Below the pieces are notes generated by a model that was not told the origin of the DNA, searched no databases, and saw only the letters and a list, made by a program, of their open reading frames with translations. Shown piece after piece: positions 39,599 through 48,336 of a DNA stretch of 64,000 nt. A program made the position numbers and the translations under genes. How positions within the stretch are numbered: position 1 is the first letter of the stretch; each line of letters opens with the position of its first letter. The stretch is from CAWUEX02 sp038148375 (GTDB taxonomy: Bacteria > Pseudomonadota > Alphaproteobacteria > Rhodospirillales > Rhodospirillaceae): contig JAYQVH010000005.1 of assembly GCA_038148375.1 (NCBI GenBank), forward strand, positions 118,539-182,538. The letters are read 5' to 3'.

Positions 39599-40012
39599 AT
39601 GGCCAAAGAGTATGGCGCCACGTCCAAGAGCGGGCGCAAAACATACACGCACGATTTCTTCAAGTCGGACACTGATCAGGCTGTGTTCCTCGGCAATCCG
39701 CTGATGGACGACATGATGACTACGCTGGTCGCGCTCGGCGCGGAAGTGTGGGCCAGCCGCCGTCGCGTGCGCATCATTGAGCTCCTGATGGAGAAAAAGG
39801 GTGCGGTGACCAAAGACATGGTCGAGGCCTATGTGCCAACCGAGGAAGAAGAAGCAGAACTCAAAGCGGAACGCGACGCCTTCATCAAGATCGCCTACGG
39901 CCATATGGCCCGCGAAACGGAAGACCGCACCGCACTGAACGAAGATGCGTTCGAAGGTCCGCGTGACAGCCGGGCGTCCCGCGAGGACGAACCCGCGTCG
40001 AGCGGCATGTAA
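39599..40012 (+). CDS. Small conserved protein of unknown function upstream of the Tat methyltransferase
   Basis: 137 residues, start at an ATG with a CCGGAGGC ribosome-binding site. Mostly helical and charged: MDDMMTTLVALGAEVWASRRR, then RIIELLMEKKGAVTKDMVEAY looks like a winged-helix-like unit, and the end is acidic and disordered (SREDEPASSG). There is no signal peptide. It lies 15 bases before the methyltransferase gene and is almost certainly co-transcribed. No known family is recognised with certainty. Confidence 0.75.
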   Translation: MAKEYGATSKSGRKTYTHDFFKSDTDQAVFLGNPLMDDMMTTLVALGAEVWASRRRVRIIELLMEKKGAVTKDMVEAYVPTEEEEAELKAERDAFIKIAYGHMARETEDRTALNEDAFEGPRDSRASREDEPASSGM

Positions 40013-40027
40013 GGGGAGAGACGAACC

Positions 40028-41245
40028 ATGATTGACCGTCGCACATTGTTTGGCGCCACTGCCGCCACCGCCTCCTTCGTCGGTTCTCTGTTCGGGAAGC
40101 GCAAAGCCGAAGCCGCAACATCATCCGCCGCCAAGGCGTCCAGCTTCGCCGAACATGACCTGCAACCACGTGGCCAGATCGGCCGGCTGGAACGCTTGCC
40201 GACACAGCATCTGGATGGCCAGCACGATTTCATTACCGGCTTCCGCGTCTTCGCCAATCGCGACATGACCCGCGCCGCGCGCGGCCGCATCGCCGAAATC
40301 ATGCTCGCCAAAGGCAAGACGCCGATCGACGATCTGCCGATCGAGGAAATCCTCGCCGACATCGGCGACGATCCGGTAATCGCCAACTCGGCGCGTTTGT
40401 GGCTGAGCGCTCAGCAAATCAATTGGCGCACCTTGTATGAAGAATTCCACGGCAAGGAAGAGGCATATCTGGCGGAAATGGAAGCGGCGGACGCTGCCGG
40501 TCCGGGCACTCTGGAACTTAACCCGGATATGGAAATTCCCGATTACACCGCGCACGAGATTCACATTCAGCCGGGGGGATATGTTGGCGATCCGTTCGCC
40601 GGACACATCTACCATTATGGCACCAACAACTTCTATATGGGCCGCAACGACCAGGACGAGATGCACAAGGAATATGCGGGCGCCGTGCCGGTACCCGACG
40701 ACGGCAAGGTCCTGCGTGTACTCGATCAGGGCTGCAGCACGGGTCAGCTGACCTGTGCTTTGGCCGAGCGGTTCCCCGAAGCGGAAGTGTGGGGGATCGA
40801 CGTCGGCGGGCCGATGGTGCGCTACGCTCACATGCGCGCCGTCGACATCGGCATCGAAGCGCACTTCGCCCAGCGTCTAGCGGAGGACTCCAAGTTCCCG
40901 GACAGTCATTTCGACATCGTCACCAACAACATCATGTTCCACGAGGTGACGACGGACGCGTTACACGACATTATTGAGGAATCTTTCCGCGTGCTAAGGC
41001 CCGGCGGTGTGTTCTATCCGATGGATTTCTATACGGGGACCCACGCGCCAACGTCGGTCTACAGCAAATACCGGCAATGGTGGGACAGCCGCTGGAATTG
41101 TGAGCCGTGGCGACTGGAGTATGCCAAGCTTGATTTCGACGGTTTCAACGAGGCGATGCGCAAGGCCGGCTTTGACGTCAACCCGGAAGGTCCGCCATCG
41201 CGCCGCGGCAGCCGCCACAACACGGTTGGCACAAAACCGGCATAG
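40028..41245 (+). CDS. SAM-dependent methyltransferase with Tat-type N-terminus (paralogue B)
   Basis: 405 residues. The start reads DRRTLFGATAATASFVGSLF followed by alanines and AEA, a twin-arginine-like leader (Arg4-Arg5). The middle has EIHIQPGGYVGDPFAGHIYH. The methyltransferase domain has VLDQGCSTGQLTCALA (motif I), WGIDVGGPMVRYAHMRA, NIMFHEV and VLRPGGVFYPMDF. It is related block by block to paralogue A. A periplasmic SAM methyltransferase would be unusual, so the leader may not be used or the domain may do something else. A terminator-like hairpin follows. Confidence 0.82.
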   Translation: MIDRRTLFGATAATASFVGSLFGKRKAEAATSSAAKASSFAEHDLQPRGQIGRLERLPTQHLDGQHDFITGFRVFANRDMTRAARGRIAEIMLAKGKTPIDDLPIEEILADIGDDPVIANSARLWLSAQQINWRTLYEEFHGKEEAYLAEMEAADAAGPGTLELNPDMEIPDYTAHEIHIQPGGYVGDPFAGHIYHYGTNNFYMGRNDQDEMHKEYAGAVPVPDDGKVLRVLDQGCSTGQLTCALAERFPEAEVWGIDVGGPMVRYAHMRAVDIGIEAHFAQRLAEDSKFPDSHFDIVTNNIMFHEVTTDALHDIIEESFRVLRPGGVFYPMDFYTGTHAPTSVYSKYRQWWDSRWNCEPWRLEYAKLDFDGFNEAMRKAGFDVNPEGPPSRRGSRHNTVGTKPA

Positions 41246-41280
41246 ACTTTGACGAGAAGAACAACGGGAGGGGAACCCGG

Positions 41281-41318
41281 GCAAGGGGGCAGCCGTATCA
41301 CGCTGCCCCCTTGCTTTA
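41281..41318 (+). terminator. Rho-independent terminator after the Tat methyltransferase gene
   Basis: A 13-bp perfect stem (GCAAGGGGGCAGC / GCTGCCCCCTTGC) with an eight-base loop is followed by TTTAT. It lies 36 bases after the stop codon. Confidence 0.8.
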
Positions 41319-41641
41319 TCGCTTAGTGGAAGCACTTAACGTATTGAGCCGCAAATAGTTTGAACGCTTTTGGCCGAGTCCCCGTGTCTTCCCGACGTGA
41401 TGCACACAATTCGATACATTGACGTTTGGGACATTCGCGTGACTGATACAACCCATATTAGTATCGGTTAGAGAGAGTCCCGCTTGACGGCGCGTATATA
41501 TTTTGAGTCGCTAGCAAAACCGCAGAAAATTGCGCCGTCTGGCAAGGCTGGGGGCTGCGTTTTGGCGCCATTTATTGCGCTTTAAAAGCGAATGATTCGC
41601 AGAATAATCAAAGCCCGTGCTCGTTTCGGCAGGCGTCAAAA
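41319..41641. other. Non-coding stretch before the response regulator
   Basis: About 320 bases without a convincing gene on either strand. It is AT-richer than its surroundings in places. The only structure seen is a 13-base palindrome, GCGAATGATTCGC (41588-41600), about 40 bases before the response-regulator start; it may be an operator. Confidence 0.4.
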
Positions 41642-42513
41642 ATGAAACTGGATAACGTCAGCGTCTTGATCGCGGAGCCCGGTGAGCCGATCCGCGCCGC
41701 CATGCTTGCCATGCTCAAGCAGCAGGGAATTAATGCCTGTCGTGGCGTGCATGACCCCAAGCGGTTGCGCGCGGCGGTGAAGGAGCATCCCTACGATCTC
41801 ATTGTCGCCGCCGACGATATCGATCCCGAGATATTCCGGTTCCTGCGCAGCATTCGGATGAACGATGCGGGACCGAACCCGTTCACCGTGATCACGGTGA
41901 TGGTTGATCAGACCAATGCACGATCGCTCAAGCGCGCGATGATCTGCGGCGCCGATGACATTCTGCTCAAACCGGTGGTGCCGCGCAAAGTGGTCGAGCG
42001 GGCGAAGTACATCGCTTACAACCGCCTGCGCCATTTGCGGCGACAAAAGACTACATCGGGCCGTTCCGCAAACAGCTTGGCCTGCACCCAAGGACACCTC
42101 TGGTCACGGTGCTCAACACGCTCCGCGACAAGATGGAGGGCAAGACGTTCACGCTTTCAACGCTGCTCGATGCGGTGACCGCCAGCACCAAGAAAGTGAA
42201 GGGGACACAACTCGATAGCCTCGGCCTGCGCCTGGAGTACAACTGTCATCTGGTGCTTGAGGCCTATAAGCATCGAAACGTCGGGCCCAAGGTGCGGGCC
42301 ACCCTTGAAGAACTGTCCGCCGATCTGCGCGACGCCGCCAAAATCGCCGATGCGCTGCACCAGCCGGATCTGCGCGGCACGTGTTTATCGCTCGCCACGC
42401 GCATCGAGACCATGGCCGCGCAGTATGAAACCGCGACCGACGATTACGTTCACCTGGTCTCGCGTCTGACTCAGGCGTTTACGCTCGCGCGCCAGAAAGT
42501 GGTGAAGGCGTAG
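41642..42513 (+). pseudogene. Receiver-domain protein with helical C-terminal domain, frameshifted
   Basis: The first 130 residues have a receiver fold (VSVLIAEPGEPIRAAML ... ILLKPVVPRKVVERA). The acidic pocket is degenerate: EPG instead of ED/DD, and DLIVAADD shifts the phosphoacceptor aspartate by one. After residue 130 the frame is lost; the expected PFAATKDYIGPFRKQLGL continues in the next frame and runs to 42513 as an all-helical domain of about 155 residues. One added base near 42029-42032 (CGCCATT to CGCCCATT) would restore it, giving about 290 residues. It is probably a pseudo-receiver signalling protein. Confidence 0.7.
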
Positions 42514-42696
42514 CGGCAGCGGCCTGCTGCGAAAGCTGCGGAGTGCGCGCAGCACGCACGGGAACACGCAAGTCTTTCAAATGAATAGGGAGCCATGAGG
42601 TCCGGCGAACACTATCCAGTTTGAAACATCTATTTGTCGCATAATGTATATTATGACTTATTTTAGTGTTGTCAAAACGGCAGAAATTAGCGCTTC

Positions 42697-43140
42697 TCAG
42701 CTCGTCGCCAACCTTACGAATATTGTGAAAAGCATCCCTGCCATCAGCGCAACCGGTAAAAGAAATCCGGCCCATCCGCCTAAGGCTAAGAAAACGAACC
42801 AAGTTTTTTCCCAATCCTGGAGCGCCGGTAAACCTCCCTCAGCGCCAGTAGCCATGGTTTTTATTTGGATCAGAGCGACCGACGACAGCACTAAGCCGAC
42901 GGCAAACGAAAACGCGAAACCGTAAGCAAATAAGCTGGTCGCAGGCTCCTTGATGACATCCGTCATCAGTTGCGAGATTAAGAACGCCAGTCCGGCAACA
43001 TTGCCGCCTATGACCATTGCGATGCCACTGCGAACTTCGGATAGCCTCTCACGCCGCGCATCGTCGTCACGGTCTGCTTTGCGTTGTTTGCGTGCCAGAT
43101 AGCCCGCGATAGACTTCAGTTCTTGAGTCAAGACCAGCAC
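42697..43140 (-). CDS. Hypothetical membrane protein with three to four helices
   Basis: 147 residues. A basic, charged N-terminus (RKQRKADRDDDARRERL) is followed by hydrophobic segments around residues 40-58, 68-92 and 112-142. There is no recognised domain. It is not clearly in an operon; the frameshifted response-regulator gene is convergent upstream in map order. The function is unknown. Confidence 0.65.
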   Translation of the reverse strand: MLVLTQELKSIAGYLARKQRKADRDDDARRERLSEVRSGIAMVIGGNVAGLAFLISQLMTDVIKEPATSLFAYGFAFSFAVGLVLSSVALIQIKTMATGAEGGLPALQDWEKTWFVFLALGGWAGFLLPVALMAGMLFTIFVRLATS

Positions 43141-43203
43141 CCTAAATGGTTGATCTGACTCACTTTACTCGCGTTGCTCGGTCGGCGCTATCGCCATCAC
43201 CTC

Positions 43204-43812
43204 TCACGCCCCGTTACCCGGCGACTGGATCAGGTTGATCGCAATGCCGTCGCGGTCAAAGAACAGCATCTCGTAAAGTTCAGCCAGCATGCCCGGGTCC
43301 ATACCCGGCACGTCTTGGGGCTTTGGCGACATCGGCGGCGTGATAATTGTGTATCCGGCGGCTTTAACCTTCTCGTAGATGTCGTGGATGTTCTGGGTGA
43401 CCATCACCAGCGCCATATCGCCGGTTTGCAGGCGTGCGGGCTTGTACACCGGCGGTCCGGCGTTCTCGTCGATGAACTGAAACAGCCCGATATTGCCGAC
43501 CATCTCGCCGCCGGGCCCGGTGGTGTTAAGGACCACGACCCGCTGGACCTTGTTTTCGCCGGCCGCACCTATGGCCTCGCTCCAGAACGGCCCTTCAAGA
43601 GTCATCTCCGGCCGCCTCGGCTGCAGGCCCAGGATATCCCGGTACAGCTTAAGGGATTCATCGATGTCGCGGACAAACAGGGTCGTGCGCGTCAGCGGCG
43701 ACACAATGGCTCCGTCATAGATGGGAACGCTTTGTTGGGACAGACCTTGCGCGAGCACGGAACCGGCAGCCAAGGCAGTTAACAGAATAATACCCTGTGA
43801 TTTCATAGACAT
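43204..43812 (-). CDS. Exported VOC (glyoxalase/bleomycin-resistance) family protein
   Basis: 202 residues with a signal peptide (MKSQGIILLTALAAGSVLAQ) and a vicinal-oxygen-chelate domain: RTTLFVRDIDESLKLYRDIL, LFQFIDENAG, and the C-terminal EMLFFDRDGIAINLIQ. VOC proteins are normally cytoplasmic, so export is notable. Metal ligands are probably the conserved Glu near the end (YEMLFF) and others not certain. The substrate is unknown. Confidence 0.82.
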   Translation of the reverse strand: MSMKSQGIILLTALAAGSVLAQGLSQQSVPIYDGAIVSPLTRTTLFVRDIDESLKLYRDILGLQPRRPEMTLEGPFWSEAIGAAGENKVQRVVVLNTTGPGGEMVGNIGLFQFIDENAGPPVYKPARLQTGDMALVMVTQNIHDIYEKVKAAGYTIITPPMSPKPQDVPGMDPGMLAELYEMLFFDRDGIAINLIQSPGNGA

Positions 43813-43928
43813 ATGGGCCGGCTTTCAGTTGCGCGCTTTCCAGTCAGAGACAAGGAAACTATAACGCAGCGGAAACCCGACGCACGCATGGTCTCATGAG
43901 GTGATTGAGAGTCCGCCGCGCCCCGGCG

Positions 43929-44261
43929 TCACTTACGCGGCTTCGGTTTCACGGGGCCGAATGCGCCAGCAAACTTGGCGAACAGGCCGGATTTTTCCGG
44001 CGGTGCCATTTGTTTGTCATATGCGGTTTTCCCGAGCGTGAATCTCGACCGAAAGCGGTCGCGATCCTCTTCATCCTCAAACAAAATCGAATAGTTTTTT
44101 TGCGCCATATCATCCGAAACGCTTTCCATTTTCACCCGCCAGCGCCCCTTGGCGTTGGCCTGCAACCACGTTTCAATCGGCGCAATCCGCCCGGCCGTTG
44201 AGAATCTGGCGCGAAAGCTTTGCTTCGATCCGTTTCCGCCTTTTCGTGTATCAGCACTCAT
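43929..44261 (-). CDS. Hypothetical protein
   Basis: 110 residues, basic, with no signal peptide. The centre reads TAGRIAPIETWLQANAKGRW, then SILFEDEEDRDRFRSRFTLGK, consistent with a small alpha/beta fold. The end is lysine- and proline-rich (GPVKPKPRK). It is followed on the same strand, upstream, by another orphan gene (44336-44629), possibly in one transcript. Not recognised. Confidence 0.6.
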   Translation of the reverse strand: MSADTRKGGNGSKQSFRARFSTAGRIAPIETWLQANAKGRWRVKMESVSDDMAQKNYSILFEDEEDRDRFRSRFTLGKTAYDKQMAPPEKSGLFAKFAGAFGPVKPKPRK

Positions 44262-44335
44262 ATTGTTTTCGTCCGGCCCACGTCATCCACCATTCCGTTC
44301 GAATCCGCTCATATCAATCGCCGCGCCAATAGCCC

Positions 44336-44629
44336 TCAATGCCCTTGGTTGCGATAACTGTCCCGCGCCCTGCCCTCGTAATTCAGAAGTTTGTCAAAGG
44401 CCGCCGGATCGAAATGCAGGATGCTCTCCCGGCCCGGGTGACGCGATCCCGAGGTGGGGATATGCAGTCTGACCTCGGTGCGCCGATAGGCGCACGAGAG
44501 ACCTAAGAGACGTTCATGATCGGTTTCGATGTCGTACTGACCGGACGGCAAGAGTCGTTCAAAACCATCAACCCTGAATGGTCTGTCGAACGTGACCTCG
44601 GATGTAATGGTCCGAATAGGACTCTCCAC
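44336..44629 (-). CDS. Hypothetical protein, small conserved family
   Basis: 97 residues. The opening SEVTFDRPFRVDGFERLLPS then GQYDIETDHERLLGLSCAYRR resembles a small alphaproteobacterial family of unknown function with a beta-rich fold. It ends in a hydrophilic helix (FDKLLNYEGRARD). It has no export signal. It lies 74 bases upstream of the 110-residue orphan. Confidence 0.6.
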   Translation of the reverse strand: MESPIRTITSEVTFDRPFRVDGFERLLPSGQYDIETDHERLLGLSCAYRRTEVRLHIPTSGSRHPGRESILHFDPAAFDKLLNYEGRARDSYRNQGH

Positions 44630-44912
44630 GTCGAATGATCAACGACGCACACGTGAAAGAAAGGCTCCAAACTATTTGGAGAACGGACGATCGCAAGAAA
44701 GCGGCGGCAAGCAGTAATTTAAAAACAGCCTGAGTACTATACCATGTTATAATGCTTTATAATACTTCCCATATATATGAGAAATATTTGTCATATCTTG
44801 AATATTATTTGGTGAATTCAAGACGTTAAGCCTGCCGAAGCGCCAAAAGTGACGGATGTCACCTCCGCTTTGCAGTCAGCCAAAGCGCCCTTTTCCTAAG
44901 GAAAATCCAAAG

Positions 44913-45074
44913 ATGTACGAGCAAGGCATGCAAATCACCTACGACGAAAAAACCGGCGTGGTTCAAGTCACCTACCGGGGCGAACGCGTCGCCTTACCAA
45001 CGACGTACAGAGAAAAAGACGAAGCGATTCGGGCCGGAGAGGAATACTGCCGACGGCGCGGCTGGGCGTCGTAA
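44913..45074 (+). CDS. Small protein of 53 residues
   Basis: ATG at 44913 with a TAAGGAAAA ribosome-binding site about ten bases upstream. The product is acidic then basic: MQITYDEKTGVVQVTYRGER suggests a beta-hairpin, followed by a helix (EKDEAIRAGEEYCRRRGW). It is preceded by an AT-rich stretch at 44735-44825 that may be its promoter region. It is convergent with the MBL-fold gene. The family is unknown. Confidence 0.6.
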   Translation: MYEQGMQITYDEKTGVVQVTYRGERVALPTTYREKDEAIRAGEEYCRRRGWAS

Positions 45075-45094
45075 CCCAGGTTCGCCCGCGCCGG

Positions 45095-45910
45095 TCAGAC
45101 CTGGATCACCATTCCATCGTATGCCGGTGTCACGCCCGGCGGGCACCGCTCCAGCACCGCGTCGTAATCCAGCCCGGCGCCCATATGCGTGATCACGGCG
45201 CGTTGCGGCTTGATCTCCGCGATCCACTCCAGCGCTTCGGTGACGCTGACGTGTGTCAGATGATTCGGTTGATCGGTCAGCGCGCCGACCATCCATAAAT
45301 CCAACCCCTGCAGGGCTGAGCGCGCCGGCGGCGGCAGCCGCACCAGATCTGTCGAATAGGCAAAATCTCCGATCCGAAAACCAAGGGTTTCCATTACGGC
45401 GTGATCCTGAATGAACGGCTCGAAGGTCAAGTCGCCGATGCGAAACGGTGCCGGCGTGTCGATCAGATTTGCAATCAGCCACGGCCTGTAGATTGTCGGT
45501 GCGTCGGGCTCTAGCCCTTCGAAGGCATAGTCGAAGCGGGTTTCCACGTCTCTCAGCGTGGTCGCGTCGGCCCAAACATTCAGCGGCCCATGCAGCACGC
45601 GATTGATTTCCCGCAGTTCATCCAGGCCATGAATGTGGTCCGCATGAGCATGGGTAAACACCACAGCATCGAGTTCACGGATGCCGTAGGTCAGGCACTG
45701 CTGCCGCAGATCGGGCGAGGCGTCGATGAGGACCTTGGTCGTGCCGCTCTCAATCAGCAGCGAGGCGCGCAGGCGGTGGTTCTTCGGGTTATCCGGGTTA
45801 CACACGCCCCACCCGCGCGAAACGGTGGGCACCCCCCCTGCTCCGCCGCAGCCCAGTACGGTAATCTTAAGTTCGGGGACCGGATCCAGGCGCTCTGCGG
45901 CTTCAGCCAT
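45095..45910 (-). CDS. MBL-fold metallo-hydrolase (PhnP-like)
   Basis: 271 residues of the metallo-beta-lactamase superfamily. VLGCGGAGGVPTVSRGWGVC opens the fold; the metal site is HAHADHIHGLDE, with further histidines in QDHAVMETLG and a final THMGAGLD. It resembles PhnP phosphodiesterases, and such genes commonly follow tatD in alphaproteobacteria. Its start lies 16 bases after the tatD stop, so it ends the metG-tatD operon. The natural substrate is not known. Confidence 0.88.
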   Translation of the reverse strand: MAEAAERLDPVPELKITVLGCGGAGGVPTVSRGWGVCNPDNPKNHRLRASLLIESGTTKVLIDASPDLRQQCLTYGIRELDAVVFTHAHADHIHGLDELREINRVLHGPLNVWADATTLRDVETRFDYAFEGLEPDAPTIYRPWLIANLIDTPAPFRIGDLTFEPFIQDHAVMETLGFRIGDFAYSTDLVRLPPPARSALQGLDLWMVGALTDQPNHLTHVSVTEALEWIAEIKPQRAVITHMGAGLDYDAVLERCPPGVTPAYDGMVIQV

Positions 45911-45925
45911 ACACGAGACTCCGAC

Positions 45926-46705
45926 TCACGCCGCGGCCTTGGAAAACAATCGGAAAAAGTTCTCCGTCGTCTTTGCCGCCAGTTCATCCGGTGTCAGGCC
46001 ATGCAGTTCCGCCACGCAGGCAGCGGTATGGGCCATGAACGCGGGTTCGTTGCGTTTACCGCGCTTAGGCACGGGCGCGAGGTAGGGTGCGTCCGTTTCC
46101 ACCAGCAGCCGGTCCAGCGGCACGCGTCTGGCGGTCTCACGCAATTCGTCGGCTTTCTTAAAGGTCACGATGCCCGACAGCGAGATATAGAATCCCAATT
46201 CCACTGCCTTTTCAGCGAGTTCCGGGCCGGAGCTAAAGCAATGTATGACTCCGGTGAACGGCCCTTCCGCCATTTCCTGTTCCAGGATCGCCTGCATTTC
46301 CGCATCGGCGTCGCGGGTGTGAATGACGACGGGCAGCCCGGCTTCGCGGCTGGCGCGGATATGGGTGCGGAACTGACGGTCCTGAACGTCGCGCGGACTG
46401 TGCTCGTAAAAGAAATCCAGGCCGGTTTCGCCAAAGGCGACGACCTTGGGATCGTTCTCCGCCAGGCCGATGAGCCGCGCAGTGTCGACTTCCGGCTCGC
46501 TGCCCGCTTCGTGGGGGTGAATACCGACGGTGCAATGCATGTCGTCGAACTTCTCCGCCACGGCGCGCACCTGTTCGAACTTGGTGATATGGGTGCAGAT
46601 GGTGAGGAAGTGGCCAACGCCGGCCGCGCGGGCACGCCCGACTACGCCGTCCAGGTCCTCCTGAAAATCCGGGAAGTCGAGATGGCAGTGGCTATCGACC
46701 AGCAT
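45926..46705 (-). CDS. tatD: TatD family metal-dependent deoxyribonuclease
   Basis: 259 residues. TIM-barrel hydrolase with MLVDSHCHLDFP, a GIHPHEA motif, GETGLDFFYEHSP, VIHTRDAD, and LLVETDAPYLAP, all TatD signatures. Roles proposed include DNA 3' end processing. It lies ten bases downstream of metG, with which it is commonly paired. Confidence 0.94.
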   Translation of the reverse strand: MLVDSHCHLDFPDFQEDLDGVVGRARAAGVGHFLTICTHITKFEQVRAVAEKFDDMHCTVGIHPHEAGSEPEVDTARLIGLAENDPKVVAFGETGLDFFYEHSPRDVQDRQFRTHIRASREAGLPVVIHTRDADAEMQAILEQEMAEGPFTGVIHCFSSGPELAEKAVELGFYISLSGIVTFKKADELRETARRVPLDRLLVETDAPYLAPVPKRGKRNEPAFMAHTAACVAELHGLTPDELAAKTTENFFRLFSKAAA

Positions 46706-46714
46706 GGCGCCCCG

Positions 46715-48304
46715 TCAGGCCCCCTCTTCTGAGGCTTCGAGCTCGAGTTTTTGGAACACCGGCTCGGGCTTGGGCAGATCCTCACCCGGCACCGGTGCGT
46801 GACCCGGCCCGAAGGCGTCGAAGTCCCGCTGATCGTCGGGCACGGACAGCTGGTCGAGAATCTCCTCCGCCGCGTGGGGCGTGAACGGCTGCATCATCAA
46901 GGCGAGCATGCGGATGACATCGCTGAGCACATAGAGAACCGTGGCCATGCGCGCCGGGTTTTCCTTGCGCAGTACCCACGGCGCCTGACGGTCGACATAG
47001 GCGTTGGCGCTTCGCACCACGGTCCAGATCGTCTCCAGGGCCTCATTGAAGGCCTGACGGTCCATGGCGTCTCGCACGGGATCAATCAGCCCGGCCGCGG
47101 CGTTGAGGATTTCGTCGTCGTCGCCGGTGAGTTCGTCGGGCTCCGGCACCTTGGCTTCGCAGTTCTTGTGGATCATCGACAGCACGCGCTGGGCCAGGTT
47201 ACCGAGATCGTTGGCGAGCTCGCCGTTGGCACGTTGGACCAGAGCCGCCTTGGCGAAGTCGCCGTCCGATCCAAAAGTGACCTCGCGCAGCAGGAAATAG
47301 CGCAGCTGGTCCAGGCCGAACTGTTCGACAAGCACATTGGGATCGATCGCATTGCCCAGAGATTTCGACATTTTCTGGCCTTCGATGGTCCACCAGCCGT
47401 GGGCGAAAATGCGCTTGGGCAGCGGCAAATCCGCCGCGAGCAGAAACGCCGGCCAATAGACGCAGTGAAAGCGGATGATGTCCTTGCCGATCATATGCAG
47501 ATCGGCCGGCCAGAATTCCTTATTTTTATTTTCGTTATCAGATAGATAGCCGGTCGCCGTGATGTAATTTGTGAGCGCGTCGATCCACACGTACATGACG
47601 TGTTTGTCGTCGCCGGGCACCGGCACTCCCCAGTCGAAGGTCGTGCGGGAGATGGAAACGTCCTGCAAATCGCCGCTGACGAAGCTGACCACCTCGTTGC
47701 GGCGGCTCTTGGGCGCTATGAAGTCGGGATGGCTGTCGTAATAGTCCAGCAGCAGCGGCTTGGCCATGGATAGGCGGAAGAAGTAGCTCTCCTCCTCCAC
47801 CCATTCCACCGGCGCGCCGGAGGGCGCGATCTTGCCATCCGGCCCGTCGATCAGCTCGTCCTCGGTGTAATAGGCCTCATCGCGCACCGCGTACCAGCCG
47901 GCGTAGGTGTCGAGCTCGATCCACGGCGTGCCGTCCGGCGCTTTATTCGCGGCGATGCGCCGCCACAGTTCCTGGCAAGCCGCGATGTGGCGCTGTTCGG
48001 TGGTGCGGATGAAATCGTCGTTGGTGATGTCGAGCGTGTCCGTCAGATCGCGGAAAGTCTGCGAGACTTCGTCGGTGAACGCCTGGGGCGATACACCTTT
48101 AGCCGCCGCGGCTTTGGCGACCTTCTGGCCGTGCTCGTCGGTGCCGGTGAGAAACTTGACGTCATAGCCGTCGAGGCGCTTGAAGCGCGCCAAAGCATCG
48201 CAGGCTATGGTTGTGTACGCATGGCCCGTGTGGGGCTTGTCGTTGACGTAATAGATCGGCGTCGTGACGTAGAAGGTCTTATGTGATCCGGGTGTCATTA
48301 CCAA
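46715..48304 (-). CDS. metG: Methionyl-tRNA synthetase
   Basis: Charges tRNA-Met. 529 residues: PIYYVNDKPHTGHAYTT holds the HIGH-like motif, FLTGTDEHGQKV follows, and the KMSKS loop is EGQKMSKSLGN. The connective peptide has no zinc-knuckle cysteines, as in the shorter type-2 enzymes, and there is no C-terminal dimerisation domain. An anticodon-binding helical domain ends the protein. holB lies 32 bases upstream on the same strand. Confidence 0.96.
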   Translation of the reverse strand: MVMTPGSHKTFYVTTPIYYVNDKPHTGHAYTTIACDALARFKRLDGYDVKFLTGTDEHGQKVAKAAAAKGVSPQAFTDEVSQTFRDLTDTLDITNDDFIRTTEQRHIAACQELWRRIAANKAPDGTPWIELDTYAGWYAVRDEAYYTEDELIDGPDGKIAPSGAPVEWVEEESYFFRLSMAKPLLLDYYDSHPDFIAPKSRRNEVVSFVSGDLQDVSISRTTFDWGVPVPGDDKHVMYVWIDALTNYITATGYLSDNENKNKEFWPADLHMIGKDIIRFHCVYWPAFLLAADLPLPKRIFAHGWWTIEGQKMSKSLGNAIDPNVLVEQFGLDQLRYFLLREVTFGSDGDFAKAALVQRANGELANDLGNLAQRVLSMIHKNCEAKVPEPDELTGDDDEILNAAAGLIDPVRDAMDRQAFNEALETIWTVVRSANAYVDRQAPWVLRKENPARMATVLYVLSDVIRMLALMMQPFTPHAAEEILDQLSVPDDQRDFDAFGPGHAPVPGEDLPKPEPVFQKLELEASEEGA

Positions 48305-48336
48305 CTCCGACCGCCGTCGCTGAGCCGAGGACCGGC

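Noticed and set aside
45590..46732. Plus-strand ORF of 380 codons opposite tatD and the MBL-fold gene
   Set aside because: Both minus-strand genes have complete catalytic motifs, and the plus-strand product resembles no protein family.
46751..47545. Plus-strand ORF opposite metG
   Set aside because: Mirror of conserved metG codons; no ribosome-binding site or recognisable domain.
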